A DNA stretch of 64,000 bases from Pictodentalium vernedei (lineage: Eukaryota; Mollusca; Scaphopoda; Dentaliida; Dentaliidae): assembly GCA_031216915.1 (NCBI GenBank), contig CM062294.1, positions 162,333,455 through 162,397,454 on the forward strand, given 5' to 3'. Below the pieces are notes generated by a model, which had not been told where the DNA came from, did not search any database, and was given only the letters and a program-made list of their open reading frames with translations. Each line of letters starts with the position of its first letter. Positions within the stretch are counted from its first letter, which is position 1. Shown in pieces: positions 9,941 to 21,668 of this stretch. The position numbers were made by a program, and so were the translations under genes.

Positions 9941-10194
9941 CAAACCTGGAAATAAGCAATCTGTCATTTGCAGAATGAGGTCTCCAGAGGGTGAGTTTGC
10001 TGATGCTATCCTTTTCAGTGGGCGAATATATCTTCAGGGTATCTCTTTCTGTTTAAGCCTTGAGAGCATGATTCAGATTGAGGGCCACAAAGGGTAACTT
10101 TAGTGATGCTTCACTTCTCTGCAAGGTAGCATCATCAAATTTACCCTCTGGGGACATCATTCAGCAGATGACAGTCTGCTTATTTCCAGACATG
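9941..10194. mobile_element. hAT-type MITE, older copy
   Basis: The ends CAAACCTGGAAATAAGCA and TGCTTATTTCCAGACATG are imperfect inverted repeats. The interior matches the cleaner copy at 19460-19708 (GAGGGTGA, GATGCTA, then TTTAGTGATGCT and ACCCTCTGG). The flanking octamers CGCACCTG and TGCATCGG agree at five of eight positions, so the copy looks old. Confidence 0.62.
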
Positions 10195-10945
10195 TGCATC
10201 GGACCTGTCATGGCTCGACCTCGTGATGAAGCGTTAAACGTTGATTCACAGAAATGTAATTTATGATTTTTCCCCAGGTAACCAGGAGTGCGGTGGCGTG
10301 TGTTAAAATGTATGCGTGGTGGGTTCATGGCACCGATAAATAGAACGTCCTGTCGTGTCACGCCGACTGATATCCATTCAACTGGATTGCTGGAACGCCC
10401 ATTGGTCACATATGAGAAAGTGTCTAACAGCTTTCACGTCATCGGTGGGATGAGTGACCGTGTGGATTAACCTGGCACCATGTTCGAGGGCGGACGTGTG
10501 TTGAGACGATGTTCGATTACGTTCCGGCAATCCATTTGAGAAAAGATCAGTTGTCAGGACACGTATTATATAGAGGATACCTAGAGTTCTTGGATGGATA
10601 ACGAAAATTATCTCATGCAAGGCCGAGTGACGAATTATTGTTTTGTCACGGTCACGAATGAGAGAATCTGGAGTATCCACTCAAAAGCACTAGATGTTCT
10701 TTTTATTTTACATGTTTCAGATGGAAATCAATCAGCGGTATCCATCGTTGTCTTCAAATCGAATCACCAAAGCCCACAGCTGATTGTTGCTCTTTTCTGC
10801 ATGAATGGTCCGCCGTGATCAAATTTAGTTCCCCCTACTTCTATTAGGACCTCATAAATTTGTCAAATTTTAAATATAGTATATTTACTTTAACTGTAAT
10901 AATAACTGTTAATTTATTTCATCCTTTATAAACAACCACTTCTAG
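10195..10945. other. no gene assigned
   Basis: Several short open frames overlap on both strands (10288-10470, 10378-10680, 10594-10818), none with a known motif. A 19-bp match, TAACAGCTTTCACGTCATC, recurs at about 21729, just outside the far LTR. Confidence 0.3.
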
Positions 10946-13255
10946 TGTTGGGTTGAGTAAACAACAAGTTGGTTGGTAAAGTTTAAAGTGGGTTCAGTTT
11001 ATTGTCATCAAATCGTACCAACCAATCATCAAAACACACTGAACTCTAACCCCATTATTTTAGTTTTCCACACAAGAAGTGTAATTAACTGAGCTCTTTC
11101 CAATGAATCACAAACTGATGTTCCACACTGGAACAGGCTCAAAAGAGCTAATTCCAGTGAGGAACAGCAGTCAGTGAATTTCCATCAATCGCCGTGATGT
11201 AATCAACAGTGAGCTCATACCACGAAAGTACAATCTGATGAGTAACAACATAACAAGCTCCATGAGCTCATTCCAGTGAGGTGCAGCAGACGATAAACTC
11301 TTGAGATACAGTACAGTGCATTTCACTGTAATATCCCATCAAGTGACACAAACTATCGTGCCACACCAGGACGAGTCCAATAGTCCAATTCTAGTGAGGC
11401 ACAACAGCCGATGGACTATTGATGCTAAGGTGCAATAAGGTGCAATAACTTAACCAAAAGCTAATGTTAATAAAATGACGAAGCTATTCAATAAGATTCA
11501 CTAATTAGCATAGAGCTACTTCCATCTTCTGACATCCAACAAATTGTAATAAAACAATTTAAACTATCAAACAATATGATCTACTCATGCAAACACCACA
11601 AAACAACCTGAACACCGATGTCTGTCAGGATGTTATGTCGGTGCAGATCACAAAGCATACAAGATCTTTCCAGAAACTCATAATCCAGGTAATTTTGCTG
11701 AACATAAATAAGTAATGGCGGATAATAAATCCACCGAAATACCAATCAACTATGAAGTGCAGAAATAGAACAGAGTAATTACTAAAACTTACAATTCATA
11801 GATAGGAGTTCAATGTTACTATCGGCATATATGGTTATACCACAACTATGAAAATAACACCTAATTCTATCAAAGTGGTTCAACACATGTAACCAATTAA
11901 TATATGGAAACTCGGTCAACAAATGACCTGTACACTATCACTGAGGTATATTAATACTGCAATATTTAACAATAATAAACAGTGAAGTACCAATTTTTAC
12001 AACTAGAAGAACTGAAAGAAAAATTATTAAAGATATGGATGCCTACCATCAGTGTGATGAGTTCTCATCCTGTGTCTGTTTCTCTACATCATGGTACAGT
12101 CACCTGCTTTACTACATTACCCTACACCTGAATAAAATAAATCATAAAACTGAGAGCTAGGCTAAAATAACAGCGGGGGAAGTTGAGTAACAGCTTATCG
12201 TCTGCTGTACCTCACTGGAGCAGAAACCATTGAATCACATACTCATTGATGACAATGCAATTGCAGATATAATTTCCTGCATCAACAGTGCTGTACGGAG
12301 CCAAAATATTTCCCATTATGCCACATTAATTTACAGTTCCTTATTATAACTAAATATTACTTAATTATTGCTAACCATAGAAAATAAGTTATAATTAGGA
12401 ATTTAGCACGAATTGACTTAATCAATATCGATACACAAAACAGGAAATAATAAACTTACAATTATTTAAACTTATAACTGATTTCTAATTACTTCAATTA
12501 TCTTAATTGATGTGGGTCTGAACACTGGTTGCATGATCAGACCAATGTTCCATGATGTGGAGCATCGAACGGATCAAGCAATCAATGCAGCTCAATTTAT
12601 AAATTACCAGTTATTAATTGAAAATATTACTAAATAGATATTAATAGATATATTTAGCCCCTGTAGAAATTTGACTGTACCTTGATTCAATAAATCCTCA
12701 TATCCTCCTCATTCCAGGTTATTATAATGAATAGTTTCCTTACATCTTCCCATGAATTTTACAGAAATAAATATAACAGTTTCACTAAAACACAGATATC
12801 ATAATTTACACAGCTTATTTCTCTGGACAAAACTGTGGGAATTGTTTCAAATCCTTGTCCAGAAAATCACCCTAACAGATACTGGTGAGCAGTAAACAAA
12901 TCTGTCCAATAGAATTCCGTAGACAGAATCGACTGCCCAATAAGTTTAATATTAGTTAGGTTAATTAGTGAGCAGTGCATGCTGTTTTGCTGAATTACAT
13001 ATGAAGCAAACTAGAATTTGGGTAATTGAGAAAATTAATTTCCTGTAACTGGACATCACTGAGTCAGATGCTCAGCTACAATATAAACCCTGAAACATTT
13101 TATACATATTTATATCTTGGGGCAAACTAAAGTTTTCAATGTAAATTATGTTCCATTATACACCACAGTACTTCACCTAAAAACAGGACTAATTTCTACT
13201 GACTTAAAACAGTAATAAATATTGTGTACAGTTAATATAAAAATATATTGCAACA
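10946..13255 (-). repeat. gypsy 3' LTR (about 2.3 kb), apparently complete
   Basis: It starts TGTTG at 10946 and ends CAACA at 13251-13255, a 5-bp terminal inversion typical of LTRs. Bases up to about 12848 are matched by the second LTR. Bases 12849-13255 are unmatched, because the other copy is cut. A purine-rich minus-strand stretch just beyond 13255 (GAGGGGAACTGTGGGACAGG) could be the polypurine tract. No coding. Confidence 0.75.
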
Positions 13256-13593
13256 TCCCAAACTATGATCCTGTCCCACAGTTCCCCTCACTGAGAAATG
13301 TCGTTCCAGACATTTACTTTTTAGTGATTAGAGGCAGAACTGCTTGACAAAAAATACTATTGCTGTCTTTAAAACATCCATCAGCTAAAGATTAATAATT
13401 CCACCCTGTATTTCCATTCCTCTGAAGAAGTTTGTGTCATGCTGTATTCTCCAAATGCCATCCATGCAAGCTGTTTTCGTCACCGAGTAGAGTGTCTTTG
13501 TAATTCTAAGGGTGGAGCTTTACTTTCGCCGTGTATTACCTCTTCACTTTGAGCATTTCAAGGAGAAGCATCTGATTGGGTAATCTCTGTAAT

Positions 13594-13843
13594 CCCCATT
13601 GCCCACGTGGGGGCACGATGACGTTGTGTACTAAGGCGTACTGCACGTCGATGGTGCACCTGTCTTCGACCAGTGTTAACCCTGCTTGTGTGGAGTTGGT
13701 ATGTAGGGGAGCTGACAGTTACTTGCCGTTGATCGATGGTTCTCCAGGGTGCTCCGGCTTCCTCCACCCGTAAAACTGTCACGGTCATGGTTAGCCATTG
13801 TGCAGAAATATGTGACCTTAAACATCAATAAATAAATAAATAT
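13594..13843 (+). mobile_element. SINE, 5'-truncated, inserted in gypsy pol
   Basis: It lacks the tRNA head and begins in the body (CCCCATTGCCCACGTGGGGG). It continues through GTACTGCACGTCGATGG and TCCACCCGTAAAACTGTCAC to the CATCAATAAATAAATAAATA tail. The target-site duplication ATCTCTGTAAT at 13583-13593 and 13844-13854 is perfect over 11 bp. Confidence 0.9.
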
Positions 13844-14550
13844 ATCTCTGTAATGGTTTCTACACTACCATCTTCTGCCCTGGAAAGCACAGTTTCATCA
13901 GGAAATGATGAATTTCCACCAGAAATCAGATCACCAACACCTGGAATGTGATTGTGGGCTTCCCCACGGTGGTCTGTTTCCTGGATCTCCCCAGCAGAGC
14001 CAAAGTCGTCGTTTGGTTCCTGAGAGACAAATCTTCCATTCTGACAGGCCAATTCAGTATCATCTTCTGCTCGGTTCTTGATATCTGTCATTTTTTGGAG
14101 GCTTTGTTTAGGAGGACTTGAAAAAATTATTTGATCTGGTTTCTGTGATACATTACGTGGTGCAGGTTTTGGTGAAGTAGGAACTTTAAGTTTCTCTGTA
14201 TTTCCTGAAATTTTGTGAGGTGCTGTTTTTTGTGGTATGCAACTCTTTTCCAAGTCTTCATTTAAGGCATTTATAGGAATCAATAGGTTTCTGTGTAAAA
14301 TCTTAGATTTCCTTCTCCATCTTCACTTTTCACTTCATAAACTGATATGGTCACATTCGGTTGGTCCACTATCACATAAATCTAATCACTCCAACGGTCT
14401 ACCAGTTTATGCCATCCTTCAAAAGTCATTATGTTTACAGGAACCCGGTCACCCACTTGAATATGAGCACCTCTAATCTTGATGTCATATGAATTCTTTT
14501 GATGACTTTGAGCATTTTCAATGTTTTTATTGGCTTTTCTGTATGCCCCT

Positions 14551-14804
14551 TTAACCCTTTACCTAACATGAAAAGCAGACGACACTTGCAAAAATAATTC
14601 TTGAATAACTATTTTTTTTTTCATTTTTTGTCTCAAAAACATAGGTTATGACCCCTCGTTGGAACGAGCTCGACGAGCTCGTTCCAACGAGGGGTCATAA
14701 CCTATGTTTTTGAGACAAAAAATGAAAAAAATAATGAAAATTAATTGGCGATTTTTGAGAATAGCGCTGGCCGGTTTTGGCCGTTACGTTAGGTAAAGGG
14801 TTAA
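14551..14804. mobile_element. piggyBac-like TTAA MITE, complete
   Basis: TTAA at 14551-14554 and 14801-14804 with CCCTTTACC...GGTAAAGGG ends. The central palindrome GTTGGAACGAGCTCG/ACGAGCTCGTTCCAAC is essentially perfect over about 60 bp per arm. It lies in inverted orientation to 3604-3861 and interrupts the gypsy integrase region, so it is younger than the retrotransposon. Confidence 0.85.
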
Positions 14805-15026
14805 ACCCTTCCCTCAAATCAGTAGCAAATTTGTTAAGGACTGGAATTTGTGGTTTTCATCCAATCCAAATTCCATTTCCGCCAGGAGGCGTGGCTCACA
14901 TCCAAACATTAAATAAAAAGGAGAGTATCCAGTAGTGTCATATCGAGTGCTGTTGTAGGCATGTACCAATGTTGCTATACTTGTAGTCCAATTTGTTTTT
15001 TCTCTGTTTCCAGTGTGCCCAACATA

Positions 15027-16639
15027 TACACAAAGAACTTAATCAAGCACCGCCCCATTTATCCTGATTGTTGTGACAAAACCCGGTCATTATAACATCA
15101 TGACGTTTGTATGGCAACAAATGGTATGATATTCTGATAGTTCATAATCCTAGCTAAACATAAAACACAACAATGATTGCAATGTGTAACATTTTACTGT
15201 AATTTTGGCAGACAAACATGAACATTGGTTTTGCAGAAAATTCCACCCTGTTGTAACTTTTGTGCTACAAAGTACCAAAATGGAGATAATGATTGATTAG
15301 CAATCGCTAAATGTTCAGTAGCATTGTAAGCCAACAATTAGCAACAATATTGTCAGTAGCGTGTGTATCCGCAGTGTGCACGGATGACTGCGTCTACCCT
15401 CCTCCTCATGTGTGAGGTGAGTCTCCTGATTCGCTGAAGAGGTAACTGCTAACACTCATGGTGTATAGCTGCTTCCAAACCGGCCAAATGTCGTGGAGGT
15501 GGGTCCAGTGCTTGCACTCTGCGTCCAATCATATCCCAGATGTGCTCCAGTGGATTGAGATCAGGACTCATTGCAGGCCATGGCAGTTTAGTAATCGCGT
15601 TGTTGTCAAGAAAAGTTTTCACAAGTCGAGAACGGTGGGGTCGAGCATTGTCGTCCATGAACACAGGGCGAGTGGCCAATGGATGGTTGTCAAAATGGGG
15701 AACAAGAACAGGTTGCAGAATGTCCCGGATGTAACGATCGCCATTGAGATTGCCTTGCACAGTTACCAAATCAAGCTTACACTCATGGGACACGCATCCG
15801 CAGACCATAACTGATCCGCCACCGAATGGGACTGACGCTTGGACGTTCTTTGGCACATATGCAGTATTTTTGGTTCTCCAAACACACTGACGTCCGTCAG
15901 TAACGTTGAGCAAAAACCGACTTTCGTCCGACCAGTGGACCTTCCTCCATGACGTAAGATTCCAGTGACATCGGGCTAGACACGATTCCAAACGAACTCT
16001 TTTATGCCGGTTGGTCAACGCTGGCCGCTTAATCACTCGCCTTGCCTTGAGACCTATTGCCTTCAAGCTGTTTCTCACTGTTCTCTTGCAAAGGGGTCTG
16101 TTGGGGAGTCATAGCTGCTTCAGAACACCACTACTGGAGAACGGCTGACGTCGAACAAGACGTGCAAGGTAACGATCCTCAACTCGACTAGTCTTACGTG
16201 GCTGACCTGGTCTCGGTCTGTCCTTTACATGGTCAGTTTGGCGATGTTTTTGAATAAGACGGCTTACTACAGTGTGGTTAATGTCCAGTTGCTGTCCAAT
16301 TGCTCTACAAGACATTCCCGTTGACTTCATGCCAATAATCTGCCATCTGGTAGCCTCAGTGTATCTCCTTCGAGCCATCTCGATAGTAAATGCCTCAATC
16401 ATTGAAACTGTCACACTTTTATACAGAATCCAGAACGATTTGAAAGTGCTATTTGAGAAAATCAGGGGTGGTGTGTTGCACGTGCATGTAGTGGTGTGTT
16501 TGTGCGACTGACCAAACAACAAACCCCACCAATATTGCGAGGGAATGCAGTTCGATTCCAATTTACATCTACCATTTCCAAATTTCGATTATGAATCTTG
16601 ATGCAATAAAAAATGCTGGGTGATTAAGTTCTTTGTGTA
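15027..16639 (-). mobile_element. Tc1-like DNA transposon, nearly intact
   Basis: Perfect 19-bp terminal inverted repeats TACACAAAGAACTTAATCA at 15027-15045 and 16621-16639 are flanked by TA at 15025-15026 and 16640-16641. The interior carries a minus-strand transposase with one nonsense codon. At 1.6 kb the length fits the Tc1 family. It splits the gypsy integrase between the NRTL motif (above 16641) and the MLGTLE-like motif (below 15025). Confidence 0.92.
15449..16378 (-). pseudogene. Tc1-family transposase (DD34E) with one internal stop
   Basis: The product would be a cut-and-paste transposase of about 310 residues. The start is the ATG of MARRRYTEA at 16376-16378. A paired helix-turn-helix DNA-binding region follows (SCRAIGQQLDINHTVVSRLI), then the arginine/proline linker. 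The frame runs through a single TGA at 16106-16108 into the catalytic part without a shift. The DDE residues are in WSDESRF, MDDNARPH and NPLEHIWD. I count 34 residues between the second Asp and the Glu, the DD34E signature of Tc1. All three acidic residues are intact, so apart from the nonsense codon this copy looks recent. Confidence 0.9.
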
Positions 16640-16641
16640 TA

Positions 16642-17339
16642 TAAGTGTGCGATTAGACCTTTTGCACATTCCATTGCCCATTAGGTGATATGGAGTTGTA
16701 CGAGATTCATCCGTAGCAAGAACTGTTAACATTTCTTGAATCAACTTTGATTCAAAATTTGCGTCCTGGTCAGAATGAATTCGGCTTGGTAAGCCATAGT
16801 GCTGCACAAACTGGGGTAAGAAAAGCTTCTGCTATAGTCTTCACACTCATGTTTCTGGTTGAATAGGCTTGGGCATAGCGTATATAATGATCTGTTACCA
16901 CTAAAACATATTCTATGCCATCTTTCGAAGTATCCAGCTGCAAATAGTCCATACAAACTAGTTCGAGTGGTTGAGATGTCTGTATATTCACCACAGGTGC
17001 CTTTTGTTTTCCTGTTTCTTTGAAATGGATACAAAGTCCACAGCTAGTAATCCAATTTTGTACATCGGTTGACATACCTGGCCAATAAAATCGGTCCCTC
17101 AGTAAAGACAGTGTCCTCTCTCTTCCAGGATGTCCAACATCATTATGACAACTGTTCAAAACATAATGAATATATTTTGATGGCAAAACCAACTGTAAAT
17201 AATTAACATTATCTGTACAAATTTCGTTATAAAGAACACCTTTAACGATTTTCAGACGATCAAAGTTTCTGTACATGGCTGTGTGGAATGACGATAAGGG
17301 CAGTTTAGTTAAAATTGGTCTCTGTTCATTTGGTACCAC
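16642..17339 (-). pseudogene. gypsy integrase: zinc finger and catalytic core
   Basis: The first frame (16770-17339) has the HHCC zinc finger (HNDVGHPGRERT then CGLC), followed by the core with MDYLQLD and VTDHY. The frame shifts near 16800. The second piece (16642-16807) has IHSDQDANF and GNGMCKRSNRTL. In the family the last motif normally reads CER, so the catalytic glutamate appears to be replaced by lysine. With the frameshift and the Tc1 insertion, the enzyme is dead. Confidence 0.82.
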
Positions 17340-17406
17340 TGAGTAGCAAACACCACAAAGGCATCATCCCATTGGGCGGCGCTTATTTCCTTTGTCGTGT
17401 TTTGAA

Positions 17407-17957
17407 TTATTCCCTGGTCAGTTGGTTGTAATTCTCTCTCCACATTCTCTGACACTGACAACGATTCAATATATGACTGATGGTGAACACCATGACAAAT
17501 GGTTTGTATTGTGTCCTTATTGACCACTGAAGTATTCTCTGTTTGAGAGTGTTGATGTGGTAACTCGGGTGTCTTGAAAGAGCATCAACATCCTTGTTTG
17601 TCCTGCCAGACCGATACACAATTTCATAGTTGAATGTTGAAAGAACTGCAAGCCATCGGAGTCTAGCTGCATCCAATTTTACTGTACTTAAAACATAAGT
17701 AAGTGTGTTGTTGTCTGTGAGAACGATAATCTTTTGACCATACAAATAATCATGGAATTTATCACAGACAACCCACTTGAGTGCCCAAATTCTAGCTTAT
17801 GGAAAGGATAATTGCTTTCTGCTTTGTTAAGTCCTCTACTTGCATAACATAGAACTCTCTTTGATTTGCCATGAGACTGGTATAGTACAGCTCCCAATCC
17901 TTTCTGACTTGTATCGGTGTGTAACTCAAATGGCTTGTTATAATCAGGGTATGCCAA
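17407..17957 (-). pseudogene. gypsy RNase H domain in two frames
   Basis: AYPDYNKPFELHTDTSQKGLG and VLYQ (17957 downward) begin the RNase H fold, with the expected aspartate in HTDTS. The frame changes around 17745-17690. The continuation has VLTDNNTLTYVLS, RWLAVLSTFNYEIVYRSG and DALSRHP, the typical end of gypsy RNase H before integrase. Confidence 0.82.
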
Positions 17958-17983
17958 GACTGTTGGCGTTGATAATATTGCCT

Positions 17984-18490
17984 TTAAATTGAGAAATGCT
18001 TGATCTTGATCTGCTCCCCATTTCCAAGTTGTTGGTTTTGCCGATTTTCTTTTGCATCTGAATTTTTCTCTGGTCTAGGAATAATCTTTGTCAGTGGTTT
18101 AGCAATTTTAGAGAAATCCTTGCTAAAGCGGCGATAATAGCCAACGAAGCCAAGAAACTGCTGGACGTTTTCTGGTGCTGTAGGTTTCAGCCAATGTTTA
18201 ATTTTCTCTATCTTATTTGGATCGGTTTCTATTCCATTAGCTGATACAACATGGCCTATAAAATTTACCTTCTCTTGGAAAAATGAACACTTTTTTGGTG
18301 ATAACTTCAAACCACACTCTCGAAGACGAGTAAAGATTTTCTCTAATCTTTCCATGCGTTGTTCTATACTATCTGAAAAAATTATTAAATCATCAAGATA
18401 TAAAAAACAAATTTTAAGATGTAGTTCACCGACCGAAACATTGCTCCATAACACGAAACATTGCTCTGACCCAGTTAATTTTTCAGCCAT
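17984..18490 (-). pseudogene. gypsy reverse transcriptase, C-terminal half
   Basis: The catalytic YLDDLIIFS motif is present near residue 31. It is followed by the thumb segment (LRECGLKLSPKKCSFFQ, FIGHVVSANGIETDP, QQFLGFVGYYRRFSKDFS) and a run into the RNase H connection. The fingers and first half of the palm are missing, as are gag and protease. The upstream sequence (18491-19719) is AT-rich and non-coding, so the deletion joins leader to mid-palm. Confidence 0.85.
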
Positions 18491-19459
18491 TATTACAAAA
18501 ATGGCAATAACATAAATATTTGTACTCTAAATATATGTGACACCTTATAATTTTTCACACTATAATGTGAAATAGTTAACACATTATACAATATGTATTA
18601 ATAAACCAATATGTCACATTGCTGGACACAATTGTGTTAAGTGTTCATCACTCGAGTTTTCTCGAAGATGTAAGCAAGTAAAATGTGAACCTGAAACTTT
18701 TTGTTGAATAACTTCAAGTTGGAAAAAAGCATCATATTATATTACCACTAACTACTAACTTAAAGGTAACTAAATGCTGATTAGCTGAAAAACAAATATT
18801 CTAAGTTTCACCAAACCTGAAATTCACAAATAAAATGTTTCAACCTTTACAAAAACATTTTAGTGTATATTTAGTGGTTAGTGAAATCAAAAAAGTTTGT
18901 TGATCAGTGGTGCATGATGTTATATAAGTTCTAGTATTCAATTGTTGAGCAGAAAACTCCAACAAAAAAAAAATCAGTGTACACTAAATCCTAATAAAAC
19001 AATTGTACCAGTACAAACTGCTAGTGTTCAATAAAAAAATTGAACACAATCAAAAATGAAATGATCATTTCTCACATAAAACACCACTGAGTCATTTTGA
19101 ATTGCATTTTTGTATACCAACACATAATAAATTCTAATAAAACAATTCAATGATCAGTTACTGCAACTTGGGTTAACCACACACAACAAAAATCAAAAAT
19201 CAGTCAAGTCAATTAGTCAAAAAAAATTAAGTCGAAAGATAGCTAGCTGGACCAATGTTTTTCTATCAGACATCACTAAGATGTTACCGTCTACCAAAAT
19301 AGGTATCAATACGTGTTTGTTTATCTACTAAGTCTCACTACCAAGGAAACACAGGCATCAGCACATGATAAATCATTGACAAGTTCCACTTCATTGTTGA
19401 CACAGGAAGTTAATGCAGTTGTAGACAATCACATGGTGGTTACCATTTGTAACCAGTTC
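18491..19459. other. gypsy leader/deleted region, non-coding
   Basis: Very AT-rich, with many stops on both strands. It sits between the upstream LTR and the RT remnant where gag and protease would be expected. No tRNA primer site could be fixed with confidence next to the LTR. Confidence 0.4.
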
Positions 19460-19708
19460 CAAGCCTGAAAATAAGCAGTCTGACATTTGCAGAATGAGTT
19501 GCCCATAGGGTGAATTTGAAGATGCTATCCCATACAGTGGGCCAATCTGTCCTCTGGGTACCTCTTTCTGTTTAGTTTTGAAACCCTTTGATTGAGGTTC
19601 ACAGAGGGCACATTTAGTGATGCTACCCTGCTGTGCAGGGTAGCATCACTAAATTCACCCTCTGGGAACCTCATTTTGCAGACGACTGTCTGCTTATTTT
19701 CTGGCTTG
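19460..19708. mobile_element. hAT-type MITE with perfect 8-bp target duplication
   Basis: The termini CAAGCCTGAAAATAAGCAG and CTGCTTATTTTCTGGCTTG are inverted repeats of 19 bp with one mismatch. The flanking 8-bp direct repeats ACCAGTTC at 19452-19459 and 19709-19716 are exact. An 8-bp duplication plus CA...TG ends is the hAT signature. The interior has a second inverted pair around CACCCTCTGGGAACCTC and GGTAGCATCACTAAAT. It sits just outside the upstream LTR. Confidence 0.88.
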
Positions 19709-19719
19709 ACCAGTTCTTG

Positions 19720-21668
19720 TGTTGGGTTGAGAAAACCACAAGTCGGTTGGTAAAGTTTAAAGTGGGTTCAGTTTATTGTCATCAAATCGTATCAACCAAT
19801 CATCAAAATACACTGAACTCTACAAGTAAAAACAATACAAATTTCTCAATATATATATTTACATTTCAACTCTAACCCCATTATTTCAATTTTCCACACA
19901 AGAAGTGTAATTAACTGAGCTCTTTCCAAGGAATCACAAACTGATGTTCCACACTGGAACAGGCTCAAACGAGCTCATTTCAGTGAGGAACAGCAGTCCG
20001 TGAATTCCGAGCAATCGCCGTGATGTAATCAACAGTGAGTTCATACCAAGAAAGTACAATCTGATGAGTAACACCATTCCAGTGAGGTACAGCAGACGAT
20101 AAGCTTTTGAGATACATTACAGTGCATGTCACTGTAATATCCCATCAGGGGACACAAACTATCGTGCCACGCCAGGCGAGCCCAATAGGTTCATTCTAGT
20201 GAGGCACAACAGTCGATGGACTATTGATGCTAAGGTGCAATAATTTAATCAAAAACTAATGTAAATAAAATGATGAGGCTATTCAATAAGATTCACCAAT
20301 TAGCATAGAGTTACTTCCATTTTCTGACATCCAATAAATTGTACTAAAACAATTTAAACTATCAGACAATATGATCTACTCGTGCAAACACCACAAAATA
20401 ACCTGAGGACCGAAGTCTGTCAAGATGTTATGTCGGTGTGCCCATAAGCAGATCACAAAGCATACAAGATTTTTCCAGAAACTCATAATCCCAGGTTATA
20501 TTTCTGCACAAATATAATGGTAATGGCGGATAATAAATCCACAGAAACATCAAATAACTGTGAAGTGCAGACCTGGAACAGAGCAATTACTAAAACCTAC
20601 AATTTGACAGATAGGAGTTCAATGTTACTTTCAGTATACATGGTTATACCAGAACTATAAAAATAACACCTAATTCTATAAAAATGGTTCAACACATGTA
20701 ACTTACTAATTTATGGAAACTCGGTCAACAAATGACCTATACACGATCATTGAGGTATATTAATACTTCACAATTTGACAATAATAAACAGTGAAGTACC
20801 AATTTTTACAACTAGAAGAACTGATGGTAAAATTATTAAAGATATGGATGCCTACCATCAGTGTGATGAGTTCTCATCCTGTGACTGTTTCTCTACATCA
20901 TGGTACAGTCACCTGCTTTACTATATTACCCTACACCTGAATAAAATAAATCATAAAACTAAGAGCTAGGCTAAAATAACAATGGGTGGAACTTAATAAT
21001 TACACTGTCCTCAGTAGCATGTGCCCAATGTATTCTGCAGAGCAGAAACCATTGAATCACATACTCACTGATGACAATGCAATTGCAGATATAATTTCTT
21101 GCATCAACAGTGCTGTACGAAGCCAAAATATTTCCCATTATGCCACATTAATTTACAGTTACTTATCATAACTAAATATTACTTAATTATTACTAACCAT
21201 AGAAAACAAGTTACAATTAGGAATTTAGCACGAATTGACTTAATCAATATCGATACACAAAACAGGAAATAATAAACTTACAATTATTTAAAATTATAAC
21301 TGATTACTGATTACTTCAATTATCTTAATTGATGTGAGTCTGAACACTGGCTGCATGATCAGCCCAATGTTCCATGCTGTGAAGCATTGAACGGATCAAG
21401 TAATCAATGCAGCTCAATTTATAAATTACCAGTTATTAATTAAAAATATTACTAAATAGATATTAATAGATATATTTAGCCCATGCAGTAATTTGACTGT
21501 ACCTTGATTCAAGAAATCCTTATATCCTCCTCATTCCAGGTTATTATAATAAATATTTTCCTTACATCTTCCATGGATTTTACAGAAATAAATATAACAG
21601 TTTCACTAAAACACAGATATCATAATTTACAAAGTCTATTTTTCTAGACAAAACTGGGGGAATTGTTC
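19720..21668 (-). repeat. gypsy 5' LTR, truncated
   Basis: It matches 10946 to about 12848 over most of its length with scattered substitutions and small indels, including about 50 extra bases near 19821-19872. Homology stops at GGGAATTGTT (21668), where the partner LTR continues for another 0.4 kb. The outer end is therefore missing, and no flanking duplication can be read. Confidence 0.75.

Larger units (their letters stand above)
13558..15024 (-). pseudogene. gypsy integrase C-terminal part, broken by two insertions
   Basis: On the minus strand, the sequence just below 15024 encodes the AYNSTRYDTTGYSPFYLMFG-like segment of Ty3/gypsy integrases in a shifted frame. After the TTAA MITE (14551-14804) come RGAHIQVGDR, a FEGWHKL-like stretch and VYEV (14550 to about 14340), then IPINAL (about 14280). 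The tail continues to the 11-bp target duplication of the SINE at 13594-13843. It ends beyond it with TQSDASP and a stop at 13558. The minus-strand 152-codon frame (13825-14283) is therefore part of pol, not a separate gene. Confidence 0.72.
10946..21668 (-). mobile_element. Ty3/gypsy-type LTR retrotransposon, decayed, minus strand
   Basis: Two long direct repeats (10946-13255 and 19720-21668) flank an interior with Ty3/gypsy pol pieces in order on the minus strand: reverse transcriptase palm, RNase H, integrase with H2C2 zinc finger and DDE core, and a C-terminal GDRV-type domain. Gag, protease and the N-terminal half of the reverse transcriptase are not visible, so a large internal deletion is likely. 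Four younger insertions sit inside: a SINE, a TTAA MITE, a Tc1 element and a hAT MITE. The upstream LTR has lost about 0.4 kb. Confidence 0.85.

Noticed and set aside
13825..14283. independent 152-residue minus-strand gene
   Set aside because: Its start (IPINAL) continues the gypsy integrase C-terminus and its end is SINE tail sequence.
16109..16561. separate 150-residue gene upstream of the Tc1 frame
   Set aside because: Same frame as 15449-16078 with a single TGA between; together they are one transposase starting at 16378.
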